The notes under the pieces are model-generated. The model made no database searches. It had not been told where the DNA came from and saw only the letters and a list, made by a program, of their open reading frames with translations. This document shows, one piece after another, positions 38,761-50,300 of a stretch of DNA of 64,000 nt. A program made the position numbers and the translations under genes. The DNA lies in contig SAXG01000005.1 in NCBI GenBank assembly GCA_012932865.1, positions 806,001 through 870,000 on the forward strand, read 5' to 3'. Within the stretch, counting starts at the first letter, position 1, and each line of letters starts with the position of its first letter. This DNA comes from Amylostereum areolatum (Eukaryota > Basidiomycota > Agaricomycetes > Russulales > Stereaceae).

Positions 38761-41700
38761 GGAAACTGCTCGAGGTTCTGGTTCTCGCGTTCGGTTTGGC
38801 CGTCTGTCTGTGGGTGATACGCTGTGCTGAGGGCGGACTTGATCCCGAGCTTCTCGTTGAGTGTACGCATCACCTGTCCAGCAAATTGGGGTCCACGATC
38901 CGAGATGATCTTGTCTGCTAAGCCGTAGTGTCGGTATACCTTATCGAAGAGAATGTCGGCCGTGCCATCGCTGGTGATCTTCGTTGTACATGGGGTGGTA
39001 ACCACCATCTTGGTGAGGCGATCGACCACGACATTGACGGCGTTATAGCCTTCGCAGTCAGGGAGTTCAACGATGAAGTCAGTGGAGATGACGCCAAATG
39101 GTCGATCGGGTACTTCGTTTGGGATCATGTCGACGTGGGGTCGGCTGCTCTGTGTCTTCGTCGACTGGCAGGTTGCGCACCCTGTTACAAAGTCGCGGAC
39201 AAAGACAGACATGCCAGGCCACCAATATTCACGACTCACAAGCTCGTAAGTCTTGAAGCGACCGGGGTGTCCAGCCAGGGGCGATTCATGGTACATTTTG
39301 ACAATGTCGCGTCGCAACTCGTCGTCTGCAGGGACATATACTTTTCCTCTAAACAGGACCAGGCCTTCTTCGTAGTTCCACTCTTGAAGGTTCTTGACAA
39401 GTGTACGTGGTCCGTTTCGTAAGATGGCGTCCAGGGCTTGAACGACCTCGATGTCCTTGGTTTTGCAGTCGCGGATACGTCGTCGGAGTTCGACATCACC
39501 GAGGGAGGTTACTGCTCCTGGCCTTGTTGCGCGTACTTGGAAGTACTTGGGGTCAAGCAAGACGCGCTCCTTGTTGTCGTTTTCAACACCATCCTTGTGA
39601 TCTGGTCGTCGAGACATTGGATCCGGGCAGTGGGAAATTCCTGGTTTATGAACGAGCGAGAAGTCAAATCGAGTGAGGAATAGAGCCCAACGTGCCTGTC
39701 GGTGGCTCAGCTTCTGTGCCGTCTTGAAGTGCTCCAGGTTCTTGTGATCTGTCCAGATTTCGACGGTGTTGGGGGCGCCTTCGAGGTAGTGGCGCCAGGC
39801 TTCAAGCGCACGGATGATCGCAAGCAGCTCCTTGTCGTAGATGTCGTAGTTCCGTTCCGGTTCCGATAGGGCCTTGGACAGATACGCCACTGGGTGCCAG
39901 TGACCGTCGTCGCCTTTCTGCGAGAGTATACCTCCAGTAGCAAAGTCCGAGGCATCGACTTCAACGAGGTAAGGCTTCTTTGGGTCAGGCATGACCAAGA
40001 CGGGGGAAGAAGTAAATGCAGCTTTCAGTGCGTCAAACGCAGTTTGGCAGTCCGTCGACCAGTCCCATGTGCAGTCCTTCTTTGTCAGATCAAATAGGGG
40101 CCGTGCCACCTTGGAGAAGTCCTTGATGAAACGTCGGTAGAAGTTGCCAAAGCCGAGGAAGGATTGCACATCTTTGACCGTTCGTGGTGTCGGCCAGTCC
40201 TGAATACCTGCTACCTTGACGGGGTCCATAGCGATCTTGTCGTGCGAGATGATGAGTCCGAGGTATTCAACAGAGTCTTGTTCAAAGACGCATTTCTCCG
40301 GTTTGAGGAAGAGGTCGTTGTCTTGCAAACGCTGCAGAACCTGCCGCACTATGGCACGGTGTTCGTCCATGGTGCGAGTGAACACCAAGATGTCGTCCAT
40401 GTAGATGATGACCTTGCCCGAGTCGATGAGATCCTTGAACAGTTCATTCATCATTGCCTGAAATGTCGCAGGGGAGTTCATAAGCCCGAAAAACATCACC
40501 GTAGGTTCGAAGAGACCGCGATTCGTCTTGAACGCAGCCTTCCACTCGTCGCCTTCCTTGATGCGGACATTGTTGTAGCCCCAGCGAACATCCATCTTGG
40601 AGAAGATCTTTGCACCTTTGAGGCGGTCGACGATTTCAGAGATCAGTGGCAAGGGGTATTCATTCTTGACAGTGCCCTTGTTTAATTCTCGATAGTCCTG
40701 TATGGGACGCAGCTTTCCATCCTTTTTCTTCACAAAGAAGAACGGACTCGCCTGAGGTGACTTCGAAGGGCGGATATAGCCCTTCTTCAGGTGGTCGTTG
40801 AGGAAGGTGTTGAGTTCGATCTGCTCGGAAGGTGAGAGGGGGTAGATCTTGCACGGTTTGGGTTCAAAGCCGTCTTTCATGTCGATAGCATGGTCCCATG
40901 GCCGTCGGTCAGGAAGTCGCTCGGAGGTTTTCTTGTCGAATACAGGCGCAAAGTCGCGGTACGGCGGGGGGACTAAGTCTTCAAAGGTTTGCGGGCGTGC
41001 GTTCTCTTTTGAATGCTCTGCAAGCTCCTGCGCTTTTGTAAAGCCCGCGCGGATGGGTATTGCATCTGGATTAGGACCATCGGTTTCAGGGAGGATTCCG
41101 GCGCGGCGTAGTCCATTGATCTCCCAGTCTCGGAATACCACGGGCCGCTCGTCGTCGTCTTCAGTGAAGAGTCGTGCGGGTAGAGGGGAGCGATGGACCG
41201 TGCGGACGCGAACACCTTTGACTCTGCGTGCAGGAATAACATAAGTGGGGACTGGGGTCCAGGACACATATGTCGGCTCTGGGAAGGGATCGTCCACGAC
41301 GAGAGGTGTCCTCGGGGTTTTACCTGCTTCAACCTTACGCTGTGATTGGACCGATGATGGTTTCCGTGGCTTGGTTGCGAGGTTCGTCACAGGAGGTTTG
41401 GACAGAGTGCATGAGGGAGGGCAGCGGAGCATGTCAACACGGTCTCGTTGCCAGTCTATGGTTGGATTGTGCTCATCGAGCCAGTCTGTCCCAAGGATCA
41501 TGTCATGATCGCCGATGTCGGTGATGAAGAACTCAGCTTCTTCCTCATGGTACGCCTTTGAATCTTGCGAGTATATCCGGATCCGCTGGGTCGTTGTGTC
41601 GCGTACCCAGCCCATGATGTTCTCGGTGCCGTCCACATTACGCACGGGGAACGGGTTTTCTAGTTTTCTTGTGGTGAGCTTCTTGCGTTCAACGAAGCTT

Positions 41701-42050
41701 CGGTTCAGGATAATTCCTTCTGCGCCGCTATCAAGCAGCGCGTCTGCGTCGATTTCTCTTTTGGTAGCTCGTCCGATCAGCTTGACTTTGAGCGTGATCG
41801 ATGGTGTTTGCCTGTTCTTGGTGACAGTAGACAGATACAAACACGGGGGGTACGATTGCTCACAGGTATGCATGGATGATAATACAGCGAAACGATTCGA
41901 CGATGATACCAAAAGTCCTTTGCCTCCACCAGATGACGCGACTGGGGGGCGTTTCAAAAATCCTGCGATTCCAGGATGTCCTTCAACAGCGCTACTGCCT
42001 GCTCCTTGCCTTCCGCGTCCAGATCCTTCAGCTGGCGAGTGATTGCCGCG
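38761..42050 (-). pseudogene. pol: A3 pol, protease to integrase core
   Basis: Long open part with protease LLDSGAEGIILNRSF, YMDD reverse transcriptase, RNase H and most of integrase including D and D of the catalytic triad. E lies in DGQTERENQ just before the break at about 38764. Confidence 0.9.
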
Positions 42051-43027
42051 ATGGTTTTGGATGGGTCGGGAGCTGCTTTCGCAGTGGACGGAGCCGTGTT
42101 CGTCGGCAGGGGAGGGGCCTTGGACCCAGTCTCTACTGTGCCCACCCGACGCGCGCTCGAGTCGCGGTTGGGGCAGTCGCGAGAGACGTGACCGGCTTGT
42201 CGACACATGAAGCACTTGCCTTCGCGCATCATCTTTGCGCGCTCGTCGTCCGTCAGCTTTGCAGGGCAGGGTCGAGGTGTTGGTGAAGGCGCCGACTCGG
42301 CGCGACGAGGAGTCGTTGGTCGAACCGTTCGAGGTGAGCGCGACAGCCCCCTTGGACTGACTGCTCTTCCTCTCCGGGTTCTCTTCGAGCCACTGGTGGT
42401 TGATGCGGCGGGCGCGCTCCTTCCACTCCGCGAGCTTGGTGGGGAACGGGTACGACCGGGCCACCTGCTTGCCGAGGTCGCGTTGAAGTCCTTTCTTGAA
42501 AAAGTGGATTAGCGCCTCGTCAGTCGTACGCTGACATGGTTGCCAGCATCTCAAACTCGGTGATAAAGTCAGTGACGTCCCGGGTGGTCATTGCGAGCTC
42601 GTTGATCTTACGCTGAGCTTCTATCTTCGGATCGACGGGCACTGAAGTCTTTGCCAAACCTCTCGAAGAGCTCTTTGTAGGAGCTATAGTGGAGTGTTGG
42701 GGGCGTGGGGTCGAGGGTGTCGGCGTCTTCCTTCTCGTCTTCGTCGGCGAAGAGTTCCATGCGGCGATGCGTGGCCCAGGCTTTCGCCGTGTCGTCCTCC
42801 ATCAGGCTGAGGAGAAGCATCATCTTGGCGTCATCTGTGGCATAAACATCCTTGTTAACGCGCAGGAACATGCGGAGCTCGAGGGAGAACCGGAGGGTGT
42901 CGCGTCTATCGCCTTTGAATGGCTTTGGCTTGGGGCCGATCTCCCGCTTGGAGACGGCAGGTTTGGATTCGGCGTCGGACATCTTGTCGAAGGGGAGGGG
43001 GACAGGTGAGGGATTGGGCGAGTTCTT
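41954..43027 (-). pseudogene. gag: A3 gag, multiply frameshifted
   Basis: Homologous to A1 Gag but broken by inserted bases at 42268, 42522 and 42643. The zinc knuckle at about 42210 is intact, and the gag stop with its T5 run (41954) is conserved. A further insertion at 43004 lies just upstream of the Gag ATG, in the frame joining leader and Gag. Confidence 0.9.
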
Positions 43028-43575
43028 GATCAAGGCGGCGTAGGGTTTCTCGTCGGCGTTCTTCTGCTTCTTCAACTTCGTCCTCAACTTGTTTTGCGAC
43101 AAGGAAGTCGGCGGGGGTGAGGAATTGCTGGTTATGATGCCACGACCAGTGATCTTGGACGGGACTGAACGAAGTGGGCTGCCACTCAACTACTGATCGT
43201 CCTGGGGTTCCGTTCTTGTTCCGTCTATAGGCGTACCACTTCCCAGTTGTGTCGTTGTGGTTGATTCCTTCTGGGACTTCGATTACAGTACGTCGACGGG
43301 GTGGGGGCGAGTTGGTTGGAGGGGGGTTCAGGAAGCGCTGTAGAACGTCCGCAGCGGTGGCAAAATCCGATTCTTCGACGTAGGGTTGTTCGTCGCGGTC
43401 GTCGAAGTACCAGTCTCGACGTTGCCGGTTTGGTTCGTCGTGCAGCCAACGTACGGATTCCTTAGGTCTGCTGCGAGGTGAGGATATAGTATTCTTCGGG
43501 ACAGTAGTCTCGAAAGACGCCTGGGGGAAGGTTCGGGGTGGGGGGACGAGGGGCTGTGGGGGACGTGATGATGGT

Positions 43576-44193
43576 CTAGAAGAAGTCCGCCGCGATGGGG
43601 CGACGGCCGAGGAGTTTCTTGGTGAGGTAGCCGGCTTTTACTGCCTGGCGGATCTTATGTTCGTGGTGGCGGCGACGAAGGGTCTTACCCTTGATGGTGG
43701 GACGGAGGACTGGTGGCGGGGTGGATTCGGGGGTCCGGCGGTTAAACTGGGAGACGGAGGTGAAACTGGTTTGGAGGATCGGGTTGGGGGCGTCTTGGAT
43801 GAGGTATGTGTGGTAGGTGGGGGCGTGGAGGGTGAATTCAAGGCGATTCGAGATCTACGTTGATGCACGTAGTGATCCGGACGTATAGGGCGAGGACGAC
43901 AGTACCGTGATCCTTGTGCCACCTCCACTCGAAGATGCGGAAGTTGAGGCCGTGCGCGGTCCAGGGATCTTTCTTGCAGAGGTTCTGTACGGGGACGAGG
44001 CAGTTGACGGTGACGGCGTCGGACCAAGGGTAGGGGAGTGGTGCGTCGTCGCGGGGGGTGATCGGCTTTCCGTTGAACGGGAGGAAGACCGGTGCGTTCG
44101 GGAGGTCCGTGGTGGGAGTTTTTAACGTCGTAGAGACGGCAGAGGTAGATGGAGAGAGGGGTGCGAGGTAGGCGTAGGGGTAGACTGTCCAGG
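43576..44193 (-). pseudogene. A3 leader ORF, one frameshift
   Basis: Same leader as A1/A2, with an A inserted at 43846. The TAG at 43576-43578 is conserved. Confidence 0.55.
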
Positions 44194-44613
44194 TGTCAGA
44201 AACGCAGTTTATGAGACCGATGAACCGCCTAAGTCGCGACGATGGAAGGAGCGAGAAGAAAATAGATTCGAGAGTGCCGGGGTCTAGGGTAGTGCAACGT
44301 GCGCTACAGTACCGTATGACGAGATGGACAGTCTAGGGAAAAGGGAAGAGAAACACTGTCCTTATATACAAGTGGGAACGATGGTGCGATGCGATGCGAT
44401 AGTGGTGCGAGCGGGGGGAACAATAGGAAAGGAGTCATGGGGCGGAGGACGAAGGTCCGGAGCAGTGATGTCATAGATAAGGATGCGGAATCCCGCTCGG
44501 AAGTCCGGGCAATGACGTCATTGAAGCATGTGATGCAAGGGAAAGTCATGTGCCGTGACACGTCGCGTGTACGAGGTCTGCAAACGAAGAGAGAAATGGA
44601 GCGATCCGTGACA
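44194..44613 (-). repeat. A3 5' LTR
   Basis: 420 bp, nearly identical to 37513-37932. Followed by GAGAC at 44614-44618. Confidence 0.95.
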
Positions 44614-45859
44614 GAGACCACGGAATGTTGTGATCATTGCTGGAAGGTGGCGTGCAGTGGTGTCACAGTTTGAAGCATTGTCCATGCCGAGGAGGTGCAG
44701 CTGGTGGATATAATCAGAAGGCTGTGGTTGAACAGAATCGGAAACCTACAAATTTTGCGAGCCCATACCGGTTGAGACAGTCGAAGAGTAACTTTGCGAT
44801 GTTGAACCCGGTGTGCCGGTCTGTAATCCTAACCACGGAGTCAGAGGGGGCGCAAAGGGCCGAGATTATAACTTACTTGACAATCTCGAGTAGCATGCGG
44901 CGGAGCTTCGCCTCCTCCTCCCAGATGATAACGACACCAACATTTGAAGTATGGGTTGGATCGCTCCAGCCGTCGGTGACCACATGAATTGACCTTCCGT
45001 GCCGCTGAATACATAGCATGTAAGCGTAAGGACAAAAATGTGCATGATTCGCATACCTCAAAATGATTACGGATCAGTGGTCCCAGATCTTCGTACAGTC
45101 GCAGCACGTCGCGCTGGACGGTTTGCGGGGAGGGAAGTCGGAGGGATGGATCACCGCTTAAGAACCTACACTCCTCGATGTAGAAAGGATCGCTAACGGA
45201 ATTGAAAGATCTTTTGGAAGATGAGCATCGGAGCGCGATCAGGGCGCGATGACGGGCTTGAGAATATGGTTGAGAGTTTCGAAAAGCGGCAGTTGAGGAT
45301 GATGAACGACCAAAACGGTTATCACACGTTTTTGCGTTGCTGTTCATATTGCCGGTGCCGTCCGTGCCGCCTTTGGTGCGATCTCGCCAGGTAGGTGGAT
45401 GCTGGGGTGCGGAGTACTTGCAGGTGAAGACGAACCAGATAATGCGAGAGCCCTCTGACCCCTCGCGAACAATGCGCCAGTTGTAGTGGTCGTAAACTTT
45501 AGATGTCCATTTTGACTTGGCCGCCGCTAACAGGGTTCCAGTCAGCTAGAAGAAAGCAAAGATCTCGTCAAGTACGCACCTATGAGCTCTTCATCCAAGA
45601 CCTCCCAGGCCTTCTCAACATCCATCGTGTAGACCTCGTCCAGTCGCTGCTGTGCGGGATCGACATCCTTCCGTGCACATTTTCTTGGTCGTTTACGTGG
45701 CGGTTCAAGCAAGGCAGTACTCGACGAGGGGCTGATCGAGTTTCGAGAGGGGGTAGAAGGCGCCGAGGGCGTAGAAGTAGCGGAAGAGAGTGTGGGAGTA
45801 GCAATGATAGTGGGTAAATTAAGACAAGTGGTATATGAAGGAGTGAGATTAATGGACAT
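44614..45859 (-). pseudogene. hAT transposase, N-terminal part
   Basis: N-terminal half of the same transposase. It starts at 45859 with a Ser/Thr/Pro-rich, basic stretch (PPRKRPRKCARK) that may act as a nuclear signal. A BED-type DNA-binding region follows (VYDHYNWRIVREG ... FVFTCKY). Next are FNSVSDPFYIEECRFLSGDP, the first catalytic D in HVVTDGWSDP and the second in GMDNASNCD. Introns lie near 44831-44880 and 44718-44758. The reading frame is cut at TTFRG by A3, and the next residues (LPDRLRCF) resume at 37507. The splice between the first exon and the BED region (about 45550) did not resolve to one frame, so a further defect is possible. Confidence 0.85.
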
Positions 45860-46154
45860 TAGTAAAAAGGTGTGCTTCGCCGCCAGCAGAAAAGGCGCAG
45901 ACGGCGAGCGTGTTAGGGGAGGAAGCGACGGGAGAAGGGGGCTTTATAGACATTTCGATGGGTAACCGTGAGACACGATCAACAAACTTTCGACGCGTCG
46001 TGGCCCGTGGGCGATCAACAAGTGACGGACGCGTTACATAACGCGTGACACAGCGCGTTGCACCGGCACGGATGGCTATCCGCCGGATACGGATGCTTTC
46101 CCACGTATAACCATCCGCGTCATCCGCGGATGAGCCTATCCGTGGCAGAGCCTG

Positions 46155-46162
46155 AGAGGTAG
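46155..46162 (+). repeat. hAT target-site duplication AGAGGTAG (right)
   Basis: Matches 35372-35379 exactly. Confidence 0.95.
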
Positions 46163-47254
46163 TCTTCTCCCCAAGGCAGACGAGACACTTCCGTCAAACC
46201 TTCTCAAGTTCAGGATCCTCTACCGCGCCGATCTTATGATTGATGGAAGACATCCCGTACTCTGCTCGAATATCTGGGACGCATGGGGTCCCATCCGGCT
46301 GGTTTGTGGCCCAAACGCTTCTGAGTCCTTTTTGCACACGACGGTGGGACTCAGCTGCCAGGAACTTGTCGAACCATACCGCACCGGTGGACGAGGACAC
46401 CCCCGACCTCCCGCAATACGTTATGCGACGATCCCTGCTGGATCCTGGATCCTCACTTCCCCCCCCCCTCCCGTCTTTTTTCCCTCTTGGCGTTCTCTAG
46501 ACTTGAGAACAAAACTTTGAGTACGACGCTCAGGCTTCTTTGTTCGCTCTAGGCCTGCGCGCTCACGTCACACTCTAGTCGTACCAGGTGGAATCCAAGC
46601 TTCGCGCCGCCGGGCAGCTTCGAGGCTCGAACGGTTGGCCGCGCTCGCACCGTTCCCCACTCTGACCAGCGCCGCCGATGTAGTCTGCTTGAACAGGCTT
46701 GAACCTATGACTCTGACTTTGCCCACTCGCCGACCCGATTATTTATTTCTTTCATTCTTCCCTTTTCGCAGGGTGCGGCCTCGCGTGCTTCGATTCGCTC
46801 AGCTTCCGGAAGAAATGCGCACGGTACGCACGCACGCACGCACGCCCCCCGTCCATCGTTCGCGTCCGGATATCAGACCCAATTTCGACGGGGGAAAAGC
46901 ACCGACGCTATGCAACCAAGCACGCAATTCGAGCCCGTCTTTCGTGGGATGCGCGACTGTGCCCCGGCCGCAACCGCGCATCGACATCCCTCACACACCA
47001 GCGACACACGCGTAAAGACGGTCGACGGGCGGGGGCAGAGCTTGTTGGGATCCTTGCGAGGGAAGCTCGACGCGACGCGCACGGTCGTCGGACGGCTGCG
47101 CAGTTCGGGGGAGGGCCAACGCAGGGTGGCAGGGGTTCGGCGCAGAGCGGGGCAAGGCGACGCTGACAGACTACAGTGGCGCACGGAATCTGGAACCACC
47201 TCTCTCGCCCCCCACCGTCCACCCCCTTCCCCCCGCCCCGATGATCGTTTACGA
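46163..47254. other. GC-rich stretch without supported gene
   Basis: Short ORFs on both strands (for example 46194-46400, minus, 68 aa), none recognisable. No promoter or repeat of note. Confidence 0.4.
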
Positions 47255-47395
47255 CCATGTTCTCCCCTCGGACTCCGAGCAGACGGATTCCGACTTCCAC
47301 ATTGTTCGTCGCACGCGCGCATCACGTCAACACGAAATGCCATCGCGAGGTCGAGTCCGGCGAAGCACGCGCGGTGGACACCGGTGTATTGACCT
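47255..47395 (+). repeat. Duplicated segment, copy 2 (reference orientation)
   Basis: Partner of 7-155. The 33-bp block 47276-47308 is inverted in the other copy. Its ends are an imperfect inverted pair, CGAGCA and TGTTCG. Confidence 0.85.
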
Positions 47396-50300
47396 GGCAT
47401 GTAGTAACTTAATGATTGATGGAATCCTGTTGGGATACTCTACTATGACCAATCGCCCCCCCCGCCCCCAAATCCAAGGCTTCTGCGACTTCCTGGCTTC
47501 TCGTGGTATGTATATGCTGCCTATGGATCCCTCTTCGTCGCTTCTTCCCTCTTTCGCAGAAGACGGCGCTCCCCCTCCCCTCCGATAGACTTTTCGCGGC
47601 CACCCAGAGCGCGGGAATCGTCGTTCACGTGTAGTAAAGTAGCAGTACATACATATGTAACACGGTCGGCGGACGCGCGATGGGGGTGTGGCGCTGGATC
47701 CGAGCCCGTGGGCGTCCAGTCCACGACGGCCGATGCTGAAGTCGGTCTCGTTTCGTTCCGTTTCGATGACGGTTGCCCTCGACAGTGACCTTTCCCCCGG
47801 TCCCCCGCGCGCTCGCCCCCGTTCTTCGATCGCGGTGGTTCGATGTTCACGTATGCGCCGAGCACGTACTTACTACTTACTTACATTGTCGGCGCTGGGG
47901 CTCTGAAACGATCTGAGCTCTCGGATCCTCCCCCCCTCCCCCAGTTGCAACGCAACTCTTCCCGCCCCACGCCAATGCAGCGCCTCGCCGGTCGAATCGG
48001 GAAGGGTGTTTGTTCTCAGCGCAGATATATATGCACGATGTATAAAGTAACTTAGAGAACTGAATGGCGTATCGTCCCGTCAATCAGCACATCAGTGCCC
48101 CCACCGTTTACGCGGGCGCGCCGCCGCCCGCCGTCCGTCGTGAATCGTCAGTTCTCCGTCGTCGGAAATAAACAAGAAACGGACATACATACGCAGACGG
48201 CGGAAGGAAGAGAAAGGGAGGGAAAAAGGCTCAAGGTTCGACGTTCGTCATCCGTCACGCGTCACGGGGCGCGTCCCACCGTCGACGGCGCCGCGATCGC
48301 ACGTGGGACTTCGAGCTTCAAAGCGACAAGTGGATTGTGAAAGTAAGCTGGCGTGGGCATCGACGCTGCGTACATAGAGTTACTATGCGCATACGTACTG
48401 CGTCCGCGTCTTCCCCGTGATATCCCTCCCCGCGCACCCCATCCGTTTGGGTCGGTGTTCGCCGCGTAGGTAGGGGACTCAGAGGGCAGTGGGACCCGGA
48501 AGGGAACGGACGGGGGCTCGGGTGGTGGGGCGAGAGACGCGTGCGACGGACCTTCATGATCGAGTCTTGGAACCTACCATTGACATTGAGCTCACTTAGC
48601 TGCGACCCCCCCGCGACGCTCGGATTTCCGTGATCGCGTGCGTCTGCTAGTTTGCGGGCGGGCTGGCCCCGCTCGTCATCGTCGTCGATTTTTGGGTGGT
48701 CCACCGGTGGCCCCTTTCCCACCTCTGTCCTTTTCTTGGGGGATGCCTCGACGCGTCGAACGGACGCCTATATCCGTGCGGTTAATCCCCGATCGGTGGG
48801 GAGAGAGGGGGGGAGGGGAGGCGGACGAAAGGAGGATATCTGGACGCGTTCTACAAGAGTGCTTCACAGATTCGCAGAGTCGAGGGCGAGGGCGAGTGGA
48901 GAGCCAAGGACCGTACGTAGCTGTCCATTTGAGCGTTATGCGGCCCGGGGGGGGGGGGGGGGGGGGGAGCTTGTTCGACGTGCGGCCGTCTGGGATCGAT
49001 GGCAACCGGATGCAGGTGGCACGCCTGAGAGCGGCGGGCGGCTCCTGTTCGGGATTCGGATACTTGGTTGACAGTGTGTGCTTCAACGCTCACCCTGTAC
49101 GTGAGTGACTTGCCACGCAAAGGAGGAACCGGCCGCTCGCTCGCGTACATAACGCGGATTTGGTTTGGACGGCGACGGCGACGGCAACGATGGCAGCACC
49201 TTATTTCAAGCGACGGGCGCGGGCGCTGTCAAGTCCCACGGGCAGAAAGACCGGCCAAACGCGGGTTTTTGGGGGGATGTTCTCTCTCTCGCGCGCGCGG
49301 GGTGGGAGGCTGCAACGGAATGTTCTTGGGGCCAATCCGAGCCTCCGAGCCAGAGCGGCGAGCGTTACCGTACCGCGCCCGATCACGGTGGCACGGTATT
49401 GGGGGGGAGGCCGACAGAGACCAGTCCCGTGTGGATCCCGAGCGGCGCCCTGAGGCCTGAGGCCTGAGCTGAGGCCCGAGCAACGAAGCGATCTCATTGA
49501 AAGGCTTGAAAGGTTCGGAAGATCGCCCACGCGTTCGCGTTCATTATGCGTCCCGCATCCGGCTTCGCAAAGCCTAACGGACCCCTCCCCCACGGCCCCT
49601 TCCCCTTCCAGGAAGCGACGCTCGCACGCGCGGTTTACGCCCCCCTCCCTTCCTCGCCCTTTCTTCCTGCGTTGCATGCACGCATCTGGGCGGTGTGTTC
49701 GCTGTTACTTGTAAGAATGAGAGGGAAGAGAAAGGGGGCTCCCGCCCGGGAGAGAGAAGTGGCCCGGGCGAAGCGAGAATCGCGGTGGGCGTCGATGTTG
49801 TAAGTTGTTGCTACCGCCGTCGCTGCAAGTGATTTCATATCGGATGCGGAAGGCGGAAAGGAAGGAAGGCCGCTATCCGTGCATCGCTGGGCGAGATTGA
49901 ACGGGCTCGGAATAGGGAGCGTGCGGTGACCATGAGCGATTAGCGGGGGGTATGGAAGGGGAAGTTCTTTAGAGTTCCGTCCAGGCCAAGGGTCGGAGGG
50001 AGGGCCTGAGAGGATGCGAGAGAAAGAAGCGTGGCCGGTGTGAACGGACGAAGGGGGTACCGCGGTCGATGGGTGCTGTGGCACCGTGTCCGTAGCGGGG
50101 GGAGAATGGGAATGCGGGGGATGGATGGCGGAATGCGGGGGAAGGCATTGTGGCACGTGGGAAGGTGGGGGAGGACATGACGCGGTGGATGGAAATGGGC
50201 ATAGGACATGGGCACGTACCCATCCCGTCTTGGGAGCGAACGCGGATGCGTCGACGAAGCGCAGAGGCCGGCCGCGTATATCCGTCAGCTGTCCTGCTCC

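Larger units (their letters stand above)
37513..44613 (-). mobile_element. LTR retrotransposon A3, inserted in the hAT transposase
   Basis: 7,101 bp, minus strand: 3' LTR 37513-37932, 5' LTR 44194-44613, with a perfect GAGAC duplication. The LTRs (420 bp) differ at two positions (about 99.5%), so the insertion is young. The internal sequence differs from A1/A2 by scattered substitutions. It has seven single-base insertions, at about 38764, 42268, 42522, 42643, 43004, 43465 and 43846, but no deletion was seen relative to A1. Confidence 0.95.
35380..46154 (-). mobile_element. hAT DNA transposon carrying element A3
   Basis: Bounded by imperfect terminal inverted repeats, CAGGCTCTACCACGG on the left and CAGGCTCTGCCACGG on the right (reverse strand), with a perfect 8-bp duplication AGAGGTAG. 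Subterminal regions on both sides carry the palindrome ATCCGCGGAT (35431-35440, 35447-35456, 46122-46131), a likely transposase binding site. Without A3 and its 5-bp duplication it is 3,669 bp, a normal autonomous hAT size. One transposase gene on the minus strand fills most of it. Confidence 0.93.

Noticed and set aside
46029..46046. Palindrome ACGCGTTA-CAT-AACGCGT upstream of the hAT gene
   Set aside because: Could be an operator-like site, but a single short palindrome in GC-rich DNA is weak evidence.
48947..48967. Telomere-like G run
   Set aside because: A single homopolymer without TTAGGG-type units; it lies inside the window, not at an end.
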